Both the position numbers and the translations under genes were made by a program. This document shows, piece by piece, positions 35,724 to 47,370 of a DNA stretch of 64,000 bases; positions within the stretch are counted from its first letter, which is position 1, and each line of letters starts with the position of its first letter. This DNA is from Coccinella septempunctata. Lineage: Eukaryota > Arthropoda > Insecta > Coleoptera > Coccinellidae. The stretch spans positions 7,006,001-7,070,000 of the forward strand of contig NC_058195.1 of NCBI RefSeq assembly GCF_907165205.1. Reading direction: 5' to 3'. The notes beneath the pieces were generated by a model. It ran no database searches. It was not told the origin of the DNA and saw only the letters and a program-made list of their open reading frames with translations.

Positions 35724-37073
35724 CAGAGCCGGAACTAGGATTCTGGCGCCTGTGGCGAATTCTCATAATGCGCCCCTAAGAAATTCTTTCTTATGTTGAT
35801 TTTCATTTATCTTTCATAATCGAATACCTAGCTTTTTTTGCTCGGAAAAAATTTTCCTTTTTTAAGAAATTAATACAAATAAAATCAAAATAAAAGGGAT
35901 ACGAAATAACAATAACATGCATTCAAAATGAACTATAATTTGACTTTTCTTGCTTTGGTTTCTGCAAGAATATCAATGATGTCGTGATTCTTTTTTTTTT
36001 CTACTGATGGGACTGCTATGCTAAATAAGTCAGCCTTTCCTGTCCAGTTAAAGAACTTAAATAGGTTTCCACTAATTTCAATTTGTTGAAAGAACGTTAA
36101 TATGTAGCTGTGGCAGCTGTAGTTACTGATAAAGTCAAGAATATTTTGAGTGGCCACAAATTTGTATGGATCTGAATCGGGACTATACTTCAATGCTTTC
36201 TTGTTTAGTTCGCCAAGTAGAAAGCCTTGCAAACATATTCCCTCGAGGAAGCTGTCTTCAGAAACTTCTGGCAAAACACTGAATCTTTCTTCAAGTTGCA
36301 GTGAAATATAGTTCAATACTTGAATGAGGTCCTTTTTCAGCTTATTCTTCTAGTCAAAATTAAAATGTTTCATCATCATCTTCTCCTCCAGGCTATTTTA
36401 TTTTTCTTCTCTTTTCCTCTTCTGTAACCTCTATCTGTGATAATTTACCGGCTCTCCAGTTCGAATGATTCCCAGGCTCATATTATATTTTCACTCAATA
36501 ACTTAGTATATATTATAATAAGAAGAAGTAAAACCCTTATAAACACAAATGCACGAGCGTTGTCTGCGATAAAAGGAGCTACTGTTGTCTATGTTCTGAA
36601 GGAAATACCCCCAATCGGCTATGGTTTTGCGCCCCAATCGGTCTCCGATAGTTTTTTTGTAAGTACGTATATCTCGACATGGCCTTTGTTATCGCGTTGG
36701 TTGTTATGCGACGCCACATCCTTTAGAAGGCTGTGGCGACGCATTCTGTTTTCAGACTGATGGTGTGGACTATATCTTAATAATTTATTATTATTAAGTA
36801 TTTGATTATTATTCTCCAGTCCATGCTGTGGACTACGGACGTTGTTCACAATCCCACCTGTATAGTGTTCGTTTACGTTCACATTAATTTAATTCACACA
36901 CATATGTATAATGTGTTTGGCATATTTTTATAATATTATGTTTTGTGTTAAATGTTAAATGAAAAATATTCAATTGGAGAGAATACTGTTCTTTTATTAT
37001 TTTTATTTTGCGCCCCCAGATCGCTAGCGCCCGTGGCGACCGCCTCTCTCGCCACGCCCTCGCTCCGGCTCTG
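35724..37073 (-). mobile_element. hAT element, internally degenerate, 8-bp duplication
   Basis: The element of 1350 bp starts CAGAGCCGGAACTAGG and ends in the inverse of CAGAGCCGGAGCGAGG. A perfect 8-bp target duplication CAATTTCT flanks it (35716-35723 and 37074-37081). Only the C-terminal end of a transposase remains, on the minus strand. The GC-rich right end (GCGCCCGTGGCGACC) resembles the left one in inverse. The well-kept duplication suggests a fairly recent insertion of an already defective copy. Confidence 0.92.
35933..36316 (-). pseudogene. C-terminal remnant of a ZMYM1-like hAT transposase
   Basis: A 127-codon frame ends in IDILAETKARKVKL, which matches the conserved very C-terminus of hAT transposases related to vertebrate ZMYM1 (usual form SIENE...INFDDVIDxFAxxKARKxxF). 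The upstream part of the frame is not clearly recognisable, and the zinc finger, DDE core and most of the dimerisation region are missing from this 1350-bp element. It cannot be functional. The assignment rests on the tail motif and on the flanking hAT-type ends. Confidence 0.6.
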
Positions 37074-37081
37074 CAATTTCT

Positions 37082-38598
37082 TCTCGTAATAAACTCCAAA
37101 GCTTCATCATTTATGAATCATGTACTGTCGACTCGATGACCTTTCGGAACAACCCCAAATCGACCCAAACCCCCACCGATCACCTTCCACACCTCGTCTC
37201 AATTCGAAAATTCGAATGATACAGCTAATAAAAGAGTTAATTAAAACCGACTGGTGTTGTTTTAGTCTCTTGCATTCTGCCGCCCAGCCCCCGGTGCAAG
37301 TGGTGGAGGGCTATAAATATAAACTCTAATGAGAAGTTTAAAAAGCGGAGAAGTGAGAGTAACAAAGTAGGTGCGGCTCGAAGCCCTCAAAGAGGGAATC
37401 GCCACGGTAGATTAAATTAGCCATTCGCCATTATTTCCATTCATGTGGACGGCACAGTCCGATTCTTGGGTTGGTTCAGGGCCACCTCTGTGTGCGAGAC
37501 CCGGGACCACCAGGGATAGAAAATCGGGAAAAATTGGAAAAGTATTTTCTCTTTAGCATATGTGGCTAGTCGTCTTTGTCAAGTGTTTCCCATCGCGATG
37601 AAATGAAATCTTTTAAAAAATGAACAATATTCGAAATGTCACAAGTCATCAGAAGGAACCATAGAATTTACGGGCTAACTTCACGTTACACTGCCAATGC
37701 GGATTAAATGCTTTTGAATGGAAGTGAATATAGCTCGAGATCGACACAGACATGAGCGTAGCTTTGAACTGGGCATTCACGACTGAAAAAGACCAATGAC
37801 GTGTAGTTCTTGCATATTTCGAGGGTTTTTTCGATTGTAACGGTTTTCATCGAGCATAGAGATTGCATGATGGTCGTAGATGCTCCTACAGGTAAATATC
37901 AAAGAGGATTATTTGACTATCTTCTTTATTCAGTAGATAAAGTGAATTTTTACCTCAATATCTAAAAGAAAATGTCTTAAGATTGGGAATGTAAGCAGAA
38001 GTAAGAAGAATCATTCAATCAGAATCTTTATTTACAGGAATGGAACCCTAATGTTCTAAAAAGCATAGATTTCTCGAACAAAAGCAGAGTCCACCTAATT
38101 TGCGACATGCCATTTAAAACCTACCGTTTTCTAACACCATAAAATTTTTCCGCAATTGGTTCCGCGATGTGGTAGATCCGCCACAGCGACTGAAAGGATT
38201 TTTTTTTAGAGGAACCGAATAAATACGGCAAAAATCGGAGATTCACTTGATGAACATACATCTTGACCTGTCATCGATGCGATTGTCAAATCTACGGAAG
38301 GCGTAGTTGACACAACTTCGACAATGCGTTGGACACAAAGAGGACAAAGAGGTATCGACCTGTGAAATGATGTTTCTGGTTGAATGGGAATCCGATTTGC
38401 GGGAGGTCGCCCTGGGAGGCCTTCTTGGTCTTTTGTGGCGGAAGTAGGTGTTGAGGAAAACAGCCTCCTCATAACGTTCATCAAATCATGAACTTATCGG
38501 CTCAAAACGGGAAACGGAAACATTGCCTTTCGTTTTTCGCTGTACACGTCATGCGCATGTTAATTTTGTACCCAAGAGATGGCAGGAAAAAATTTAAA
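37082..38598. other. No gene recognised; one strong TATA motif
   Basis: Unique sequence of more balanced composition. GGGCTATAAATATAAACTC (TATAAATATA at 37312-37321) after a GC-rich stretch looks like a core promoter reading to the right, but no exon that I can identify follows. The minus-strand frame 38206-38484 has no recognisable family. Confidence 0.3.
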
Positions 38599-38600
38599 TA

Positions 38601-39105
38601 CAGGGTGATCGACGTAAACCATCCACTAGAAGTTTTGAGAGTACTAGCGTTGATACTGAGCTAATTAATTGTAAGCAGGGGTTTTGAACACGTATCTATT
38701 CGTCCAAAATAATTTCCTAGATAACAGACTTCCAGTTATACCCGAAACAGCATATCTACTTTTTCTTATTTCAAAGGGCACACCCAGTATTTTATAGCAT
38801 CATAAAGAGTCCATTCAATTTGGACATTTGCAACATATTAAATATTTAAAATACCTCACAATTTTTTCCACAAAAATCATTTCGAATCGAAAATTGTTGA
38901 ATTGATTTCTGTGTGGTGTGTGGTGTGGTACATTCTTGAAATTGTCTTGGAATGAACTCTCTAAAGGTGCAATAAAGTACTGAGTGTACCATTTGAAACA
39001 AGAAAGTAGTATAGTGTTTCTTTAAGAAACGTCAATCTATTCGAATATTTCAGTCGAATGAATCAGTTATCCACCAAAAGTTCCAGTGGATGGTCAATCA
39101 CCCTA
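38601..39105. mobile_element. MITE with CAGGGTGATCGAC tips
   Basis: Starts after TA with CAGGGTGATCGACG, then AACCATCCACTAGAAGTTTT. It ends with AAAAGTTCCAGTGGATGG and TCAATCACCCTA before TA. The inverted repeats are about 45 bp, the total about 505 bp, with no coding content. It lies 25 bp left of a hAT insertion. Confidence 0.85.
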
Positions 39106-39129
39106 TATAAGATTTGTAGTCCATAAAAT

Positions 39130-41116
39130 CAGAGGCGTAGGAAGGGGGGTGCGGAGGGGGCGGACCGCCCCGGGTGCCAGCCCTGTGGGGGTGACAAAAA
39201 TGTATCTTAAGAGGCTTATATTTGATTAGATCGTATTTTCCTAGCAAAGAATAACAAAGTACATCTAAGTCGGATCGATTTTAGATATAGTTTACGTACG
39301 ATCGCTAAAATTGTGGGTGAAGTACAATTTTCTATTAGGATAGATATCGTATAATGGCAAAGAGGAAGGTTAATCTTTGAAAATGGCTACTAAGCGAAGA
39401 GCGGAACAGTGGGCAAAGAGTACGATCGCGTCGAGAAGGAACTTGCAGTAAGGGCTGAAGGCTGAATAGAGTAGTAGGAGCAGCAAGTGTCCGGGTGGAG
39501 TGATTTATGACCCATTATGTTTCCATTGCGCCTGCCTCTTCCAGGAGTTTAATTTTGTCATTCATCCTCAGTGCGTCTGCGTCAGTACCTAAATTCGACT
39601 GCAATAATACGCAAGCGCTGTTTACTCGTTTATTGTTTGTGCTTCTTTGTGGTAAACTAGACTAGCTGCCGTGGTGCCGTGGTGTACGTATAATCGTACA
39701 GAAATAAAATATTGAATCAGTGGTCCAGATTATTCTACCTCTTCGATCTGGCAGCTATTTAGGAATTTGGGTGAGTTTTGTTTTCCATGCGTTTTGATAG
39801 TTCGAAATGTGAAAGGATGAGGAGCAGAGGTAGGTAATCTACATATGCACACTTTCGCAATTTAGTGAAGGTCGAGCTGTTGAGAAGTAGCAGGAGGACT
39901 GACAATTAAGGTGGAGTCGAGGGTGGAGTGCTCAGTATGAAGCTGTAAAGCCTGTATTCCAAAGTTCCGAGAAGATTGCCGATAAAGCATTGAGGAACTT
40001 TGTGACCCTTCAGAAACTATCCACATTTGAAGAGCAGCTTAAACTTTATTAACTGCAGAATGTGATTTTTCATTCTTGTGCTATTTGAGTCTATGGAATA
40101 GTGCACTAGAAGAAAAAAGGCTTTTAAACTCATTCTTATGAGGAAATTTTCGACACTTATTCCTACAGTGTCGAAAAGTGCCTCATCAGAATGAGAAGTT
40201 TAATGGCCTTTTTGATTGAAAACAGGAAAATTCTTGTGGAAAAGGCAATGTAATTTGCGAAAGGTATTTGTGACGAGATGGAAATTCCTACCGCCAAAAG
40301 AAGAACCTTCAGAAGAAGGAAATCTATGCTCGGAGAGAAAGATATCGGACGATCGATGTTAGGGTGCATTGACACGTTTCAACAAGAAATAAACACTCGT
40401 TGCCAAGGCATGGAAGTGATATCACTCAGGTGTGCTATCTTGCAGACCAAGAACTTGCTGAAGAGTTCAGAAACTGAATTACTAGAATTAGTTGGCAGTT
40501 TAGTTTGGAGTTATGAAGAAATGTCTTCAGAAGACATGTTGAAAGAAATCCCACGTCTGAGGAGGTTTTTAAAAGTGCGGCTAGCGTTCCTGAAGAAGAA
40601 GCTCTGAAGTGAAGTTCTTTGAGACTATTGCAATTTAATGTCGAGTATGAGCTTCCAGATTCTGTTCCAAATTTAACGTTAGCCCTTGGGGTTTACCTTG
40701 CATTATTAGTTTATGAGTTTTTCCAAAATTAAGCTTATCGAAAGTTATCTCAGATCTACTATGAGCCAAGCTCGACTATCTTGCTTGGCTATTTAATCTA
40801 ATGAGCATGGTGTAGCCAGTGGGATCGACTTTGATGAGACTATTTCTCAGTTTCCAGAGAGCAAAGTTAAAAAAAAGAAGTTCTGAAAGAAAAGATGCTG
40901 ATAATTTGTTGAATTTGTGCAAAAAACTGATTTTTTTATTGAAATATAATATTTTACGTGTTGCCCTTCACACCTCTATTCCCATGCTTCAAACACTTCA
41001 AATAAAAACTCGTAATTTTGTTAACAAACAAAAAAGGCTCAACAATGTTATGTAATGTTGGGGGGCGACAAGTTGAAATTCCGCCCCGGGTGTCACAAGA
41101 GCTTGCTACGCCTCTG
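39130..41116 (+). mobile_element. hAT element (ZMYM1-like transposase), defective, 8-bp duplication
   Basis: The element of 1987 bp has ends CAGAGGCGTAGGAAGG and CTTGCTACGCCTCTG. The perfect 8-bp target duplication CATAAAAT lies at 39122-39129 and 41117-41124. The ends are GC-rich with CCGCCCCGGGTG in inverted position (about 39160 and 41080). The interior retains frameshifted pieces of the C-terminal half of the transposase. The N-terminal half is deleted. Confidence 0.93.
39990..40880 (+). pseudogene. hAT transposase C-terminal half, broken (ZMYM1-like)
   Basis: Readable blocks appear in order. About 40278-40607 gives FRRRKSMLGEK, SMLGCIDTFQQEINTRC and LKEIPRLRRFLK, matching the RRRK and EIPRLKRxLK segments of ZMYM1-like hAT transposases. 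About 40715-40880 gives FSKIKLIESYLRSTMSQARL, SCLAI, a stop, then IDFDETISQFPESKVKKKKF, the terminal hAT dimerisation segment. Between and before them are several stops and frameshifts. The N-terminal zinc finger and first catalytic residue are absent. This is better preserved than the related remnant at 35933-36316, but the two elements have different terminal sequences. Confidence 0.85.
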
Positions 41117-41189
41117 CATAAAATCAGTTACTGTTTATGTCATGATCTTAGTGCCACAATAAAAAATCCAAAATAAATTTCTTTGGCCA

Positions 41190-41399
41190 ATATGTGCTTC
41201 TACATCTGCTTTGTACCATGGTGTAAGATTATATAATTACTTACCCTGTTCTGTAAAGGGTTTCAATGAGAAGAATTATGAAAATGAAGTGAAAATGATA
41301 CTTTTACGTAAAGCCCATTTCAGTGTCAATGAATACTTGAATAATTATACTTTAGATCTGTTTCTTGTTGTTGACATATTTTATTTTGTTGAAATTTAA
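41190..41399 (+). pseudogene. C-terminal tail of a non-LTR reverse transcriptase
   Basis: The frame gives STSALYHGVRLYNYLPCSVK, then FNEKNYENEVKMILLRKAHF and SVNEYL. This is the conserved tail of many insect non-LTR RTs (GxRxYNxLP.xIK...FK..L...L..KxFYSxxEYL). Everything upstream is missing, as expected for a 5'-truncated retrocopy. It lies just right of a hAT element. Confidence 0.7.
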
Positions 41400-42649
41400 T
41401 ACTTGCAGATACATCGTTTTTTGTTGATGTTTAAAGTTGACCTGTCGTATACATAATTGTATCTATGTTTAAATGGTCTAACGAAGATTATACAGCTTGA
41501 AATCCCAAAAAATTAATATAGAAAATAATTTCCATTTTAAACGTCCATCCACAAGTAGATTCAAAAAAAATTTAATTCTTTATCCTGACGCCATCTAGAA
41601 GGTGTTTTACGATATCGTTACCTAAGATCGTCAGAGAAGATAGAAATCTACAATTCATCTCCAGCAACTTTCGTCCAATTGCCCAAGATGGCGCTCCTTA
41701 AGCGCATTGGTGGATGCACTCTTTTATCTAACTACAATAATTTTGCGCATTCACCAAATAATAATATCCGACTGAAAATTTTCAACAACGGAAATGGTTT
41801 CTGATGAAACGTTCTTTATATGTTTTCGATGACATTCCTTTTCGAATTAGAGATTTGCTACTTCCGATAGATCTGAACAGATGGCAGTTAGAATCAAAAT
41901 TTGAATCTCACTAGATCAGAATTTTTTGTGGGTTTCGACTATGGGGGGTCTTTACCCTCCATAGTTTCGAATTTAAGCTTCAGAAAATAAACGATAGTCC
42001 TTGCTTCTGTTTTGTTTATCATTGGAAAATGTCAAAATAAGGTGGACATTATCAATCGAAAAAAAAATTTAATGAAATAAATTTTGATCAAAGTGAGGTC
42101 CTATAAGGTTTGGACACCAAGAAATAAATTTTCTCATATGATCTTCTGTATTTTGTATACATTTGAGGTGCAATTCCCAAGAAATTATCTCCTGCGATAG
42201 AAATTTTTTATAAAAATACATCACAAAAAAAATTGTTCCTCTGCAGTGAATTACGAGCAATTCCCTATATAACAAAACATCGTTACGACACTGTGCATCA
42301 TTGTATGAAACGATCACTGGATCCATGAATGAAAAATTGATCACGAATTATCTACAAGAAAACAACATCAATAAAACAACTTGTTTTTCGCCCCAATTCC
42401 TTGTGAACGCACGATCGTCGATACCAAAATTTGCTCGAATTCAGGGAAATGCTAACAAACAATGTCGTCCCTATGGATAAAAGTCTCGTGCACAAAATTC
42501 CCTCATCTCGCATCTTGGGGTCTCGGTTTATAGCTCGCGCTGACAGAAAAAAAAGAAGAGTAGTACTAGAAAAAGCCGGTCCCCGCTCTTTTTCATGAAA
42601 TCTGTTAATCAACCATGTTAAAGGTCAATTGAACTCCATCAATTCAGCA
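41400..42649. other. Upstream region of the pacifastin-like gene
   Basis: No exon recognised. Minus-strand frames at 42069-42344 and 42352-42612 have no family resemblance. The last few hundred bases presumably include regulatory sequence for the gene starting at 42699. Confidence 0.35.
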
Positions 42650-42654
42650 TCAGT
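42650..42654 (+). promoter_or_regulatory. Candidate initiator (TCAGT)
   Basis: ATTCAGCATCAGTATTC contains the arthropod initiator TCAGT 45 bases before the ATG at 42699. There is no convincing TATA box 25-31 bases upstream, so this would be an Inr-type start. It is a guess from motif and position. Confidence 0.3.
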
Positions 42655-42698
42655 ATTCAAGAAGTGTTTATTGGTGACACATCGAGTGAGATTTCAAG

Positions 42699-42765
42699 AT
42701 GAAATACTTCAACGTTTTAGGATTTTTCTTCCTCGTCTACATCTTGGTAGTCGTTTATTCTGGTG
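42699..42765 (+). CDS. Pacifastin-like inhibitor, exon 1 (signal peptide)
   Basis: ATG after ATTTCAAG opens 22 codons, MKYFNVLGFFFLVYILVVVY plus SG, a textbook secretion signal with one Lys and a long hydrophobic core. It ends in phase 1 at a GTGAGT donor (42766). The exon joins in frame to the pacifastin exon at 45688, placing the likely cleavage just before the first domain. The intron between them is about 2.9 kb. Confidence 0.85.
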
Positions 42766-45687
42766 GTGAGTATTCAACCCCATTCATATTCGATTTAATC
42801 GTTTTATCGTCAAATTAACATTGAAAAAAAACACGTTTCAGACTGAACCTACTCACAATTCATGTGGAAATATGAATTATAAACAAATTATTCTAATAAA
42901 TAATTAGTAACAATATAAATGAGTGCAATAAGTTGAAAAAAATATGTTCAACGTCAAATTTTTTATGAATTTTCTTCCTACGCCATGTTTATTTTTGTTC
43001 TATTTTTATTTGGATCACAAGTCTTTTTTCTTTCCCACATTGTATTCAATTTGCGTTCAGTGTGAAAATAAATGCTGTTTTTGGACTGAAAAGTACCCCA
43101 ATTTAAATACATATTGACAATGGACGCCAATGCAGTACGATAATTCGTATGTATTTAAAAACTAAATTGAAATTACTGAAATTAAATTTAGTGTTCCAGA
43201 TTTATTTATCGATATTAAATTTTTTCCCAAAAAAATGCAGTAGCAAGATATATACGAATCTACAGATTGAAATATAATTCATTGTGGATGTCTTTTGTAA
43301 TAGTTCAAAAAAATTAATGATATATAAGTAAACGTTTTTCTTTGAAGAAGAAAAAATTCAATACACTGATTCCCAGTATAACTTCGTAAAAAAACGTTAT
43401 AAATAAGTAAGTCTCTGAAAATGCTTCAATTCCTATCTTGTATTATAACTAAAAGCTTTCAAATTGGATGGGCAGTTTTCAAGATCAAAATCAAAATATT
43501 GATTTTCAATTTCATCACTAAAATTATAGACTAAATATGTAGTTGGAAAATTGAAGGCAAAATAGCAGCTATATTCTTTTTAATCAAGAAAAATCAGCCA
43601 TTAGATAAAAAAAATTGTAGAAACTGATTCTGGGTTATAGTTTTATATTTCCAGAAATGGAAAAAATTCCGATTTGTTTCAAATGAAATTCATCTGAATT
43701 TATTCCATTATGTTAACTTTCACTGAAATACTGAGACTTCAAACTACAATATCCGTTGAATAAACTGCAAGAGGCGATGATATGAGAAGTCATCAATTAA
43801 ATTGTTTATGTCCAAGTAAAACATTAATGGAAGGCTGGTACAGTTTACAGTAGACAGTTCCCAGGTTAATAAGTAAAGACATTATTAAGCTGAATTCTCA
43901 CTTGGGTCTGCAATTGATGGTGACAAAGCGCTCCACATTTCACACAGACATTTTTACATAAAAACCGTTAAAAATCCCATTAAATTGAAAAACTTTCTTG
44001 TCTCTTGCAATTTTTCATGAAACGCAAGATTTTTGAGGAAAACCTAAAAATGTGCTTGAACGCATTTCGAGATTCGTATGGACTTTTAGGTACTACCCAT
44101 TTAGTTCATCACATATTCAGATTTTTATTCAAAAGTCTCGCATTTCATCATTCATTAACAAATATCAAAAAAAAGGGTCTTCTTATTTAGACTCGAGAAT
44201 CTGTGACCAAATTTTGTCACATTCATTTCAGTACATCCTGTATAAATTAAAATGAAGCACCGACAAGGAGAAACTTGACAGTTCTTTCTGATAATTTTGA
44301 AGTGAATGACAGAAAAAATTCTATGCTGGGGGGCTATAAAATTAAAATTTTCGTTATTCCATAACCAGTTGATCTAAATATTCCCAACTCGTACAATAAA
44401 AAGTATTACATGAAGTATTATTGTGGTAATATAATTATTGTCTTGTATACTTTTGTCGTGTTTTGAATTCCAGAGTTTCATTTTGTTGTGAAACTAGCCA
44501 ATATGAGAGTTATTTTCTGGTTTTTCTAATCAGAAAAGATAAAATATTCTACATAAAAAAGTAATCCTATAACCAGCTTTGCGTCTACGGATCAATTTAG
44601 TTTTGGTATGACGCAAAGCCGAGAAAAATTTATATTCACTTTTAATAATCGCAATTCAATCGGTCCCAAAATAGCTCCCCATAAATCGGATTATGTTATT
44701 TTTAGACTACCTACGAAATAGCGACCATATTGCAGCTCAGAATTGATCAATTGGTAAACGATTTATCGACATGATACACAGGGCGATCCTTCCAGTTCTA
44801 CACATACAGTGTTTAAAAATGTATACTGAATTTCATTCGTCTCTGTCGAATTATATATCAACGTCAAATCCAGACTCCGGACACCCTGTATACGACACGA
44901 ATCGTACTTCTTATCGAAATGCATCCAATATATCTGTTCGGAATTGAATGAATGATGGGCTGTCACGTTTATTACGGTCCAATAATTGAAACTTCGTTAG
45001 TTGATCAGTCATCACCGAAAATACTACAAGAAAAGAAGGATTCCTAGCCTGAGATGTTTTGAAATAGTTGGCGCTTAAGGGTCAACCGAGGATTAAGAGG
45101 CACGTGATCCCTTATCGTTCATTAAATGAAAGCTCATAGTTTTATGGGTTTCCCTAATCTAACAATTTTTATCGCGTCCAACGCTATACGAATCGAAAAA
45201 ATCCATTTCCAATCAAAACAACTTTTATGGCTTCAAACTACTTCACGAGTTATGTACTTTATAAAGCGAAATTACTACCCTGTGTGTTTTCGCGTTTTTC
45301 TGAAATGACCACCCCTTAAACTTTGATCCCATCAAGGATTATTTTTCATAAAAAAAACGTCATGCTTGTCTATGGTTGGCAGGTTACAACATGTCAAATT
45401 TCATGATATAGGTTAACGTCAATTTGTCAGAAGACAGTTCTTTTTAACAGTTGCGGTAAATTCTATGTGATCTAGTCACAGAGTGGGGTGAATTGTTTCT
45501 TGGCCTCAGTAATGATAGATTTTTCTTCATTTCTATCTCTCAATCTAATATCACAATTTAAGTCTTTACGTTACCTTCTTTGAAAGACTATCCTCTGATA
45601 CCATCGGACTGTCACACTCCACATTTTCCTAATAGCTGCAGTCGATGTTGATAATTTCGAAATTTCTGAAAAGAAAACTCATTTCAG

Positions 45688-45804
45688 CATGTTTACCCGA
45701 AGAGGAAGGTCTATCTAAACATTTGGAATGCAACAGATGTAGATGTCGGCGTGGAAATTGGCTTTGCACAAAAAAAGGCTGCGTTTCGAATTTTTTCAAG
45801 AGAG
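45688..45804 (+). CDS. Pacifastin-like inhibitor, exon 2 (PLD domain 1)
   Basis: A 117-bp exon, phase 1 to phase 1, with acceptor TCATTTCAG and donor GTAAAT. It encodes one pacifastin light-chain domain: ACLPEEEGLSKHLECNRCRC followed by RRGNWLCTKKGC. Cysteine spacing is C-x12-C-x2-C-x-C-x6-C-x4-C, the family signature with the conserved CN and CT pairs. Pacifastins are secreted arthropod serine-protease inhibitors of about 35 residues per domain, acting in haemolymph and linked to prophenoloxidase control. From what I recall of the family, the residue after CT is the P1 position; here it is Lys, which predicts inhibition of trypsin-like proteases. Being phase-symmetric, the exon could be skipped or duplicated without frame change. 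Confidence 0.92.
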
Positions 45805-46972
45805 GTAAATCAGACATCTCATCAATCCAACCCCGCACTTTAAGCATATGTCGCCAAGTTCCTAGGGAAATACAGAAACCGAGAAATACCAAATAGATTC
45901 ATTGTTCATTAAAAACCCAATTTTAGCCCTCGAAGTTGATCGATCGTTTTCACCAACGAATGAGACAAAATTGCAAAGCATTTTAGAGTTATTTGAGATT
46001 TTTTTAATACAATTTCATATACATTTCTGACGTTGACTACTTACTTTTTAGGATAATCGATAATCAAACTACTGTTATAGCTTTTGCATAGTTCTCCTTC
46101 TCAAAATGTCATCGGTAAGGGGACATTTATGTGCATAAATAAAAGATTAATCAGTTGATCTTGAATTTCCAATGTCTCACCGAATTCTAGTGAAATTTCA
46201 TATCTTTTAAGAGAAAAGTTTCCGCACTTATTGAATTGAATAAGTACATCAGTGGTCGGTTCTGTGACGCATTTATGCTTATCTCTGTTGATTAATGACT
46301 TCATGTATAACTTATATCAATGAAAGATTCATGTAAACATCGAGATCAACTTAAAGTTGACGCTATACGAAATTTTAATTCACAAAGTGATTCTGAAAAC
46401 GGCGTTTGAGAGTAGATATCCAAGAAACACTATTGGAGACATTCAAACTTTAGAAAAGTTTGACATGAAGATTTATCACATACATACTCTTAATCTCAAG
46501 AGTTCAGACTTTCGGAATATTTTTTATGGTTAACTCCACAATTTTCAACCCTCAAAATAAGTCAATCGAAACGATAGTCATGGACAACTGCCAATTTTTG
46601 TACCAAATTTAATCGCTTCATAAACAGATTTTTAATTTGTTTTTTGTGAAGAGTGATAATTTCAGTCCTCTACCTCTCAAGATTAATACTTATCCTGCTT
46701 GAAGTTTTTATTTATATGATAGATTCAACACCTTCTTTCGGAAAATGAGTTTACGCGGCAAATTTCAAACACTACGATGGCGCCATCTACCGGATCTACC
46801 GTGAATGAATGAGATTTGACGTGTGACGTGACCCTTAAATCAAAGCGCGGGAATTTCGAAAGGTTTCCTCGTCATCTGATAAGGAATGTGTTTATGACTG
46901 TGTCAACCTCGAAGATTTCTAGACAAAATTGTAAACTCCGAAATTAATAGTATGTTTTTCTCTTTTGCACAG

Positions 46973-47370
46973 AATTGCCCATAGCTGCAGATCTGAGGAA
47001 CATACCATGCGCTCCCAACGATTATTTCCAAATCGACTGTAACACTTGTTACTGCAATCTGGAGCAATCTGGCTATCTTTGCACGGAAAATATATGCACG
47101 GGAGAAGACCACTCTATTGGTGGACCAACCACGCAAATACCACTGGCAAACTCCAGCATTCTGTTGATCGCCAACAACACCGCTCAAATAATCAATAAGG
47201 CATCTGACATCGAAGACAATAGCACTTTCGCACTACCCAAGATCGATATAACAGCTTTGAGGGACACGAGCAGACGACATCCGAAAATTTTCAGGTCGAA
47301 TTCTTTTAAAGGCGTTGCCAGTTCTAACGCCACCGATGTGAAAAAAACGAATAGTTCACGCGTCAACTAG
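46973..47370 (+). CDS. Pacifastin-like inhibitor, exon 3 (PLD domain 2, terminal)
   Basis: Acceptor TTTTGCACAG, phase 1. It encodes a second domain, CAPNDYFQIDCNTCYC followed by NLEQSGYLCTENIC (C-x9-C-x2-C-x-C-x8-C-x4-C), then a Ser/Thr/Asn-rich tail of about 88 residues with several N-x-S/T sites, ending in TAG at 47368-47370. The presumed P1 residue is Glu, unusual for the family. No strong phase-1 donor precedes the stop, so this looks like a terminal exon in its own right. A GTAAAC follows 8 bases after the stop. Exon 4 has the same acceptor phase and its own stop, which suggests alternative last exons. It is also possible that I have missed a weak donor in the tail. Confidence 0.85.

Noticed and set aside
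36437..36760. 107-codon plus-strand frame inside the hAT element
   Set aside because: It opposes the transposase strand and matches nothing known. The element's only recognisable coding remnant is on the minus strand.
38206..38484. Minus-strand 92-codon frame with a CPLC motif
   Set aside because: A single cysteine pair and no splice or promoter context. No family recognised.
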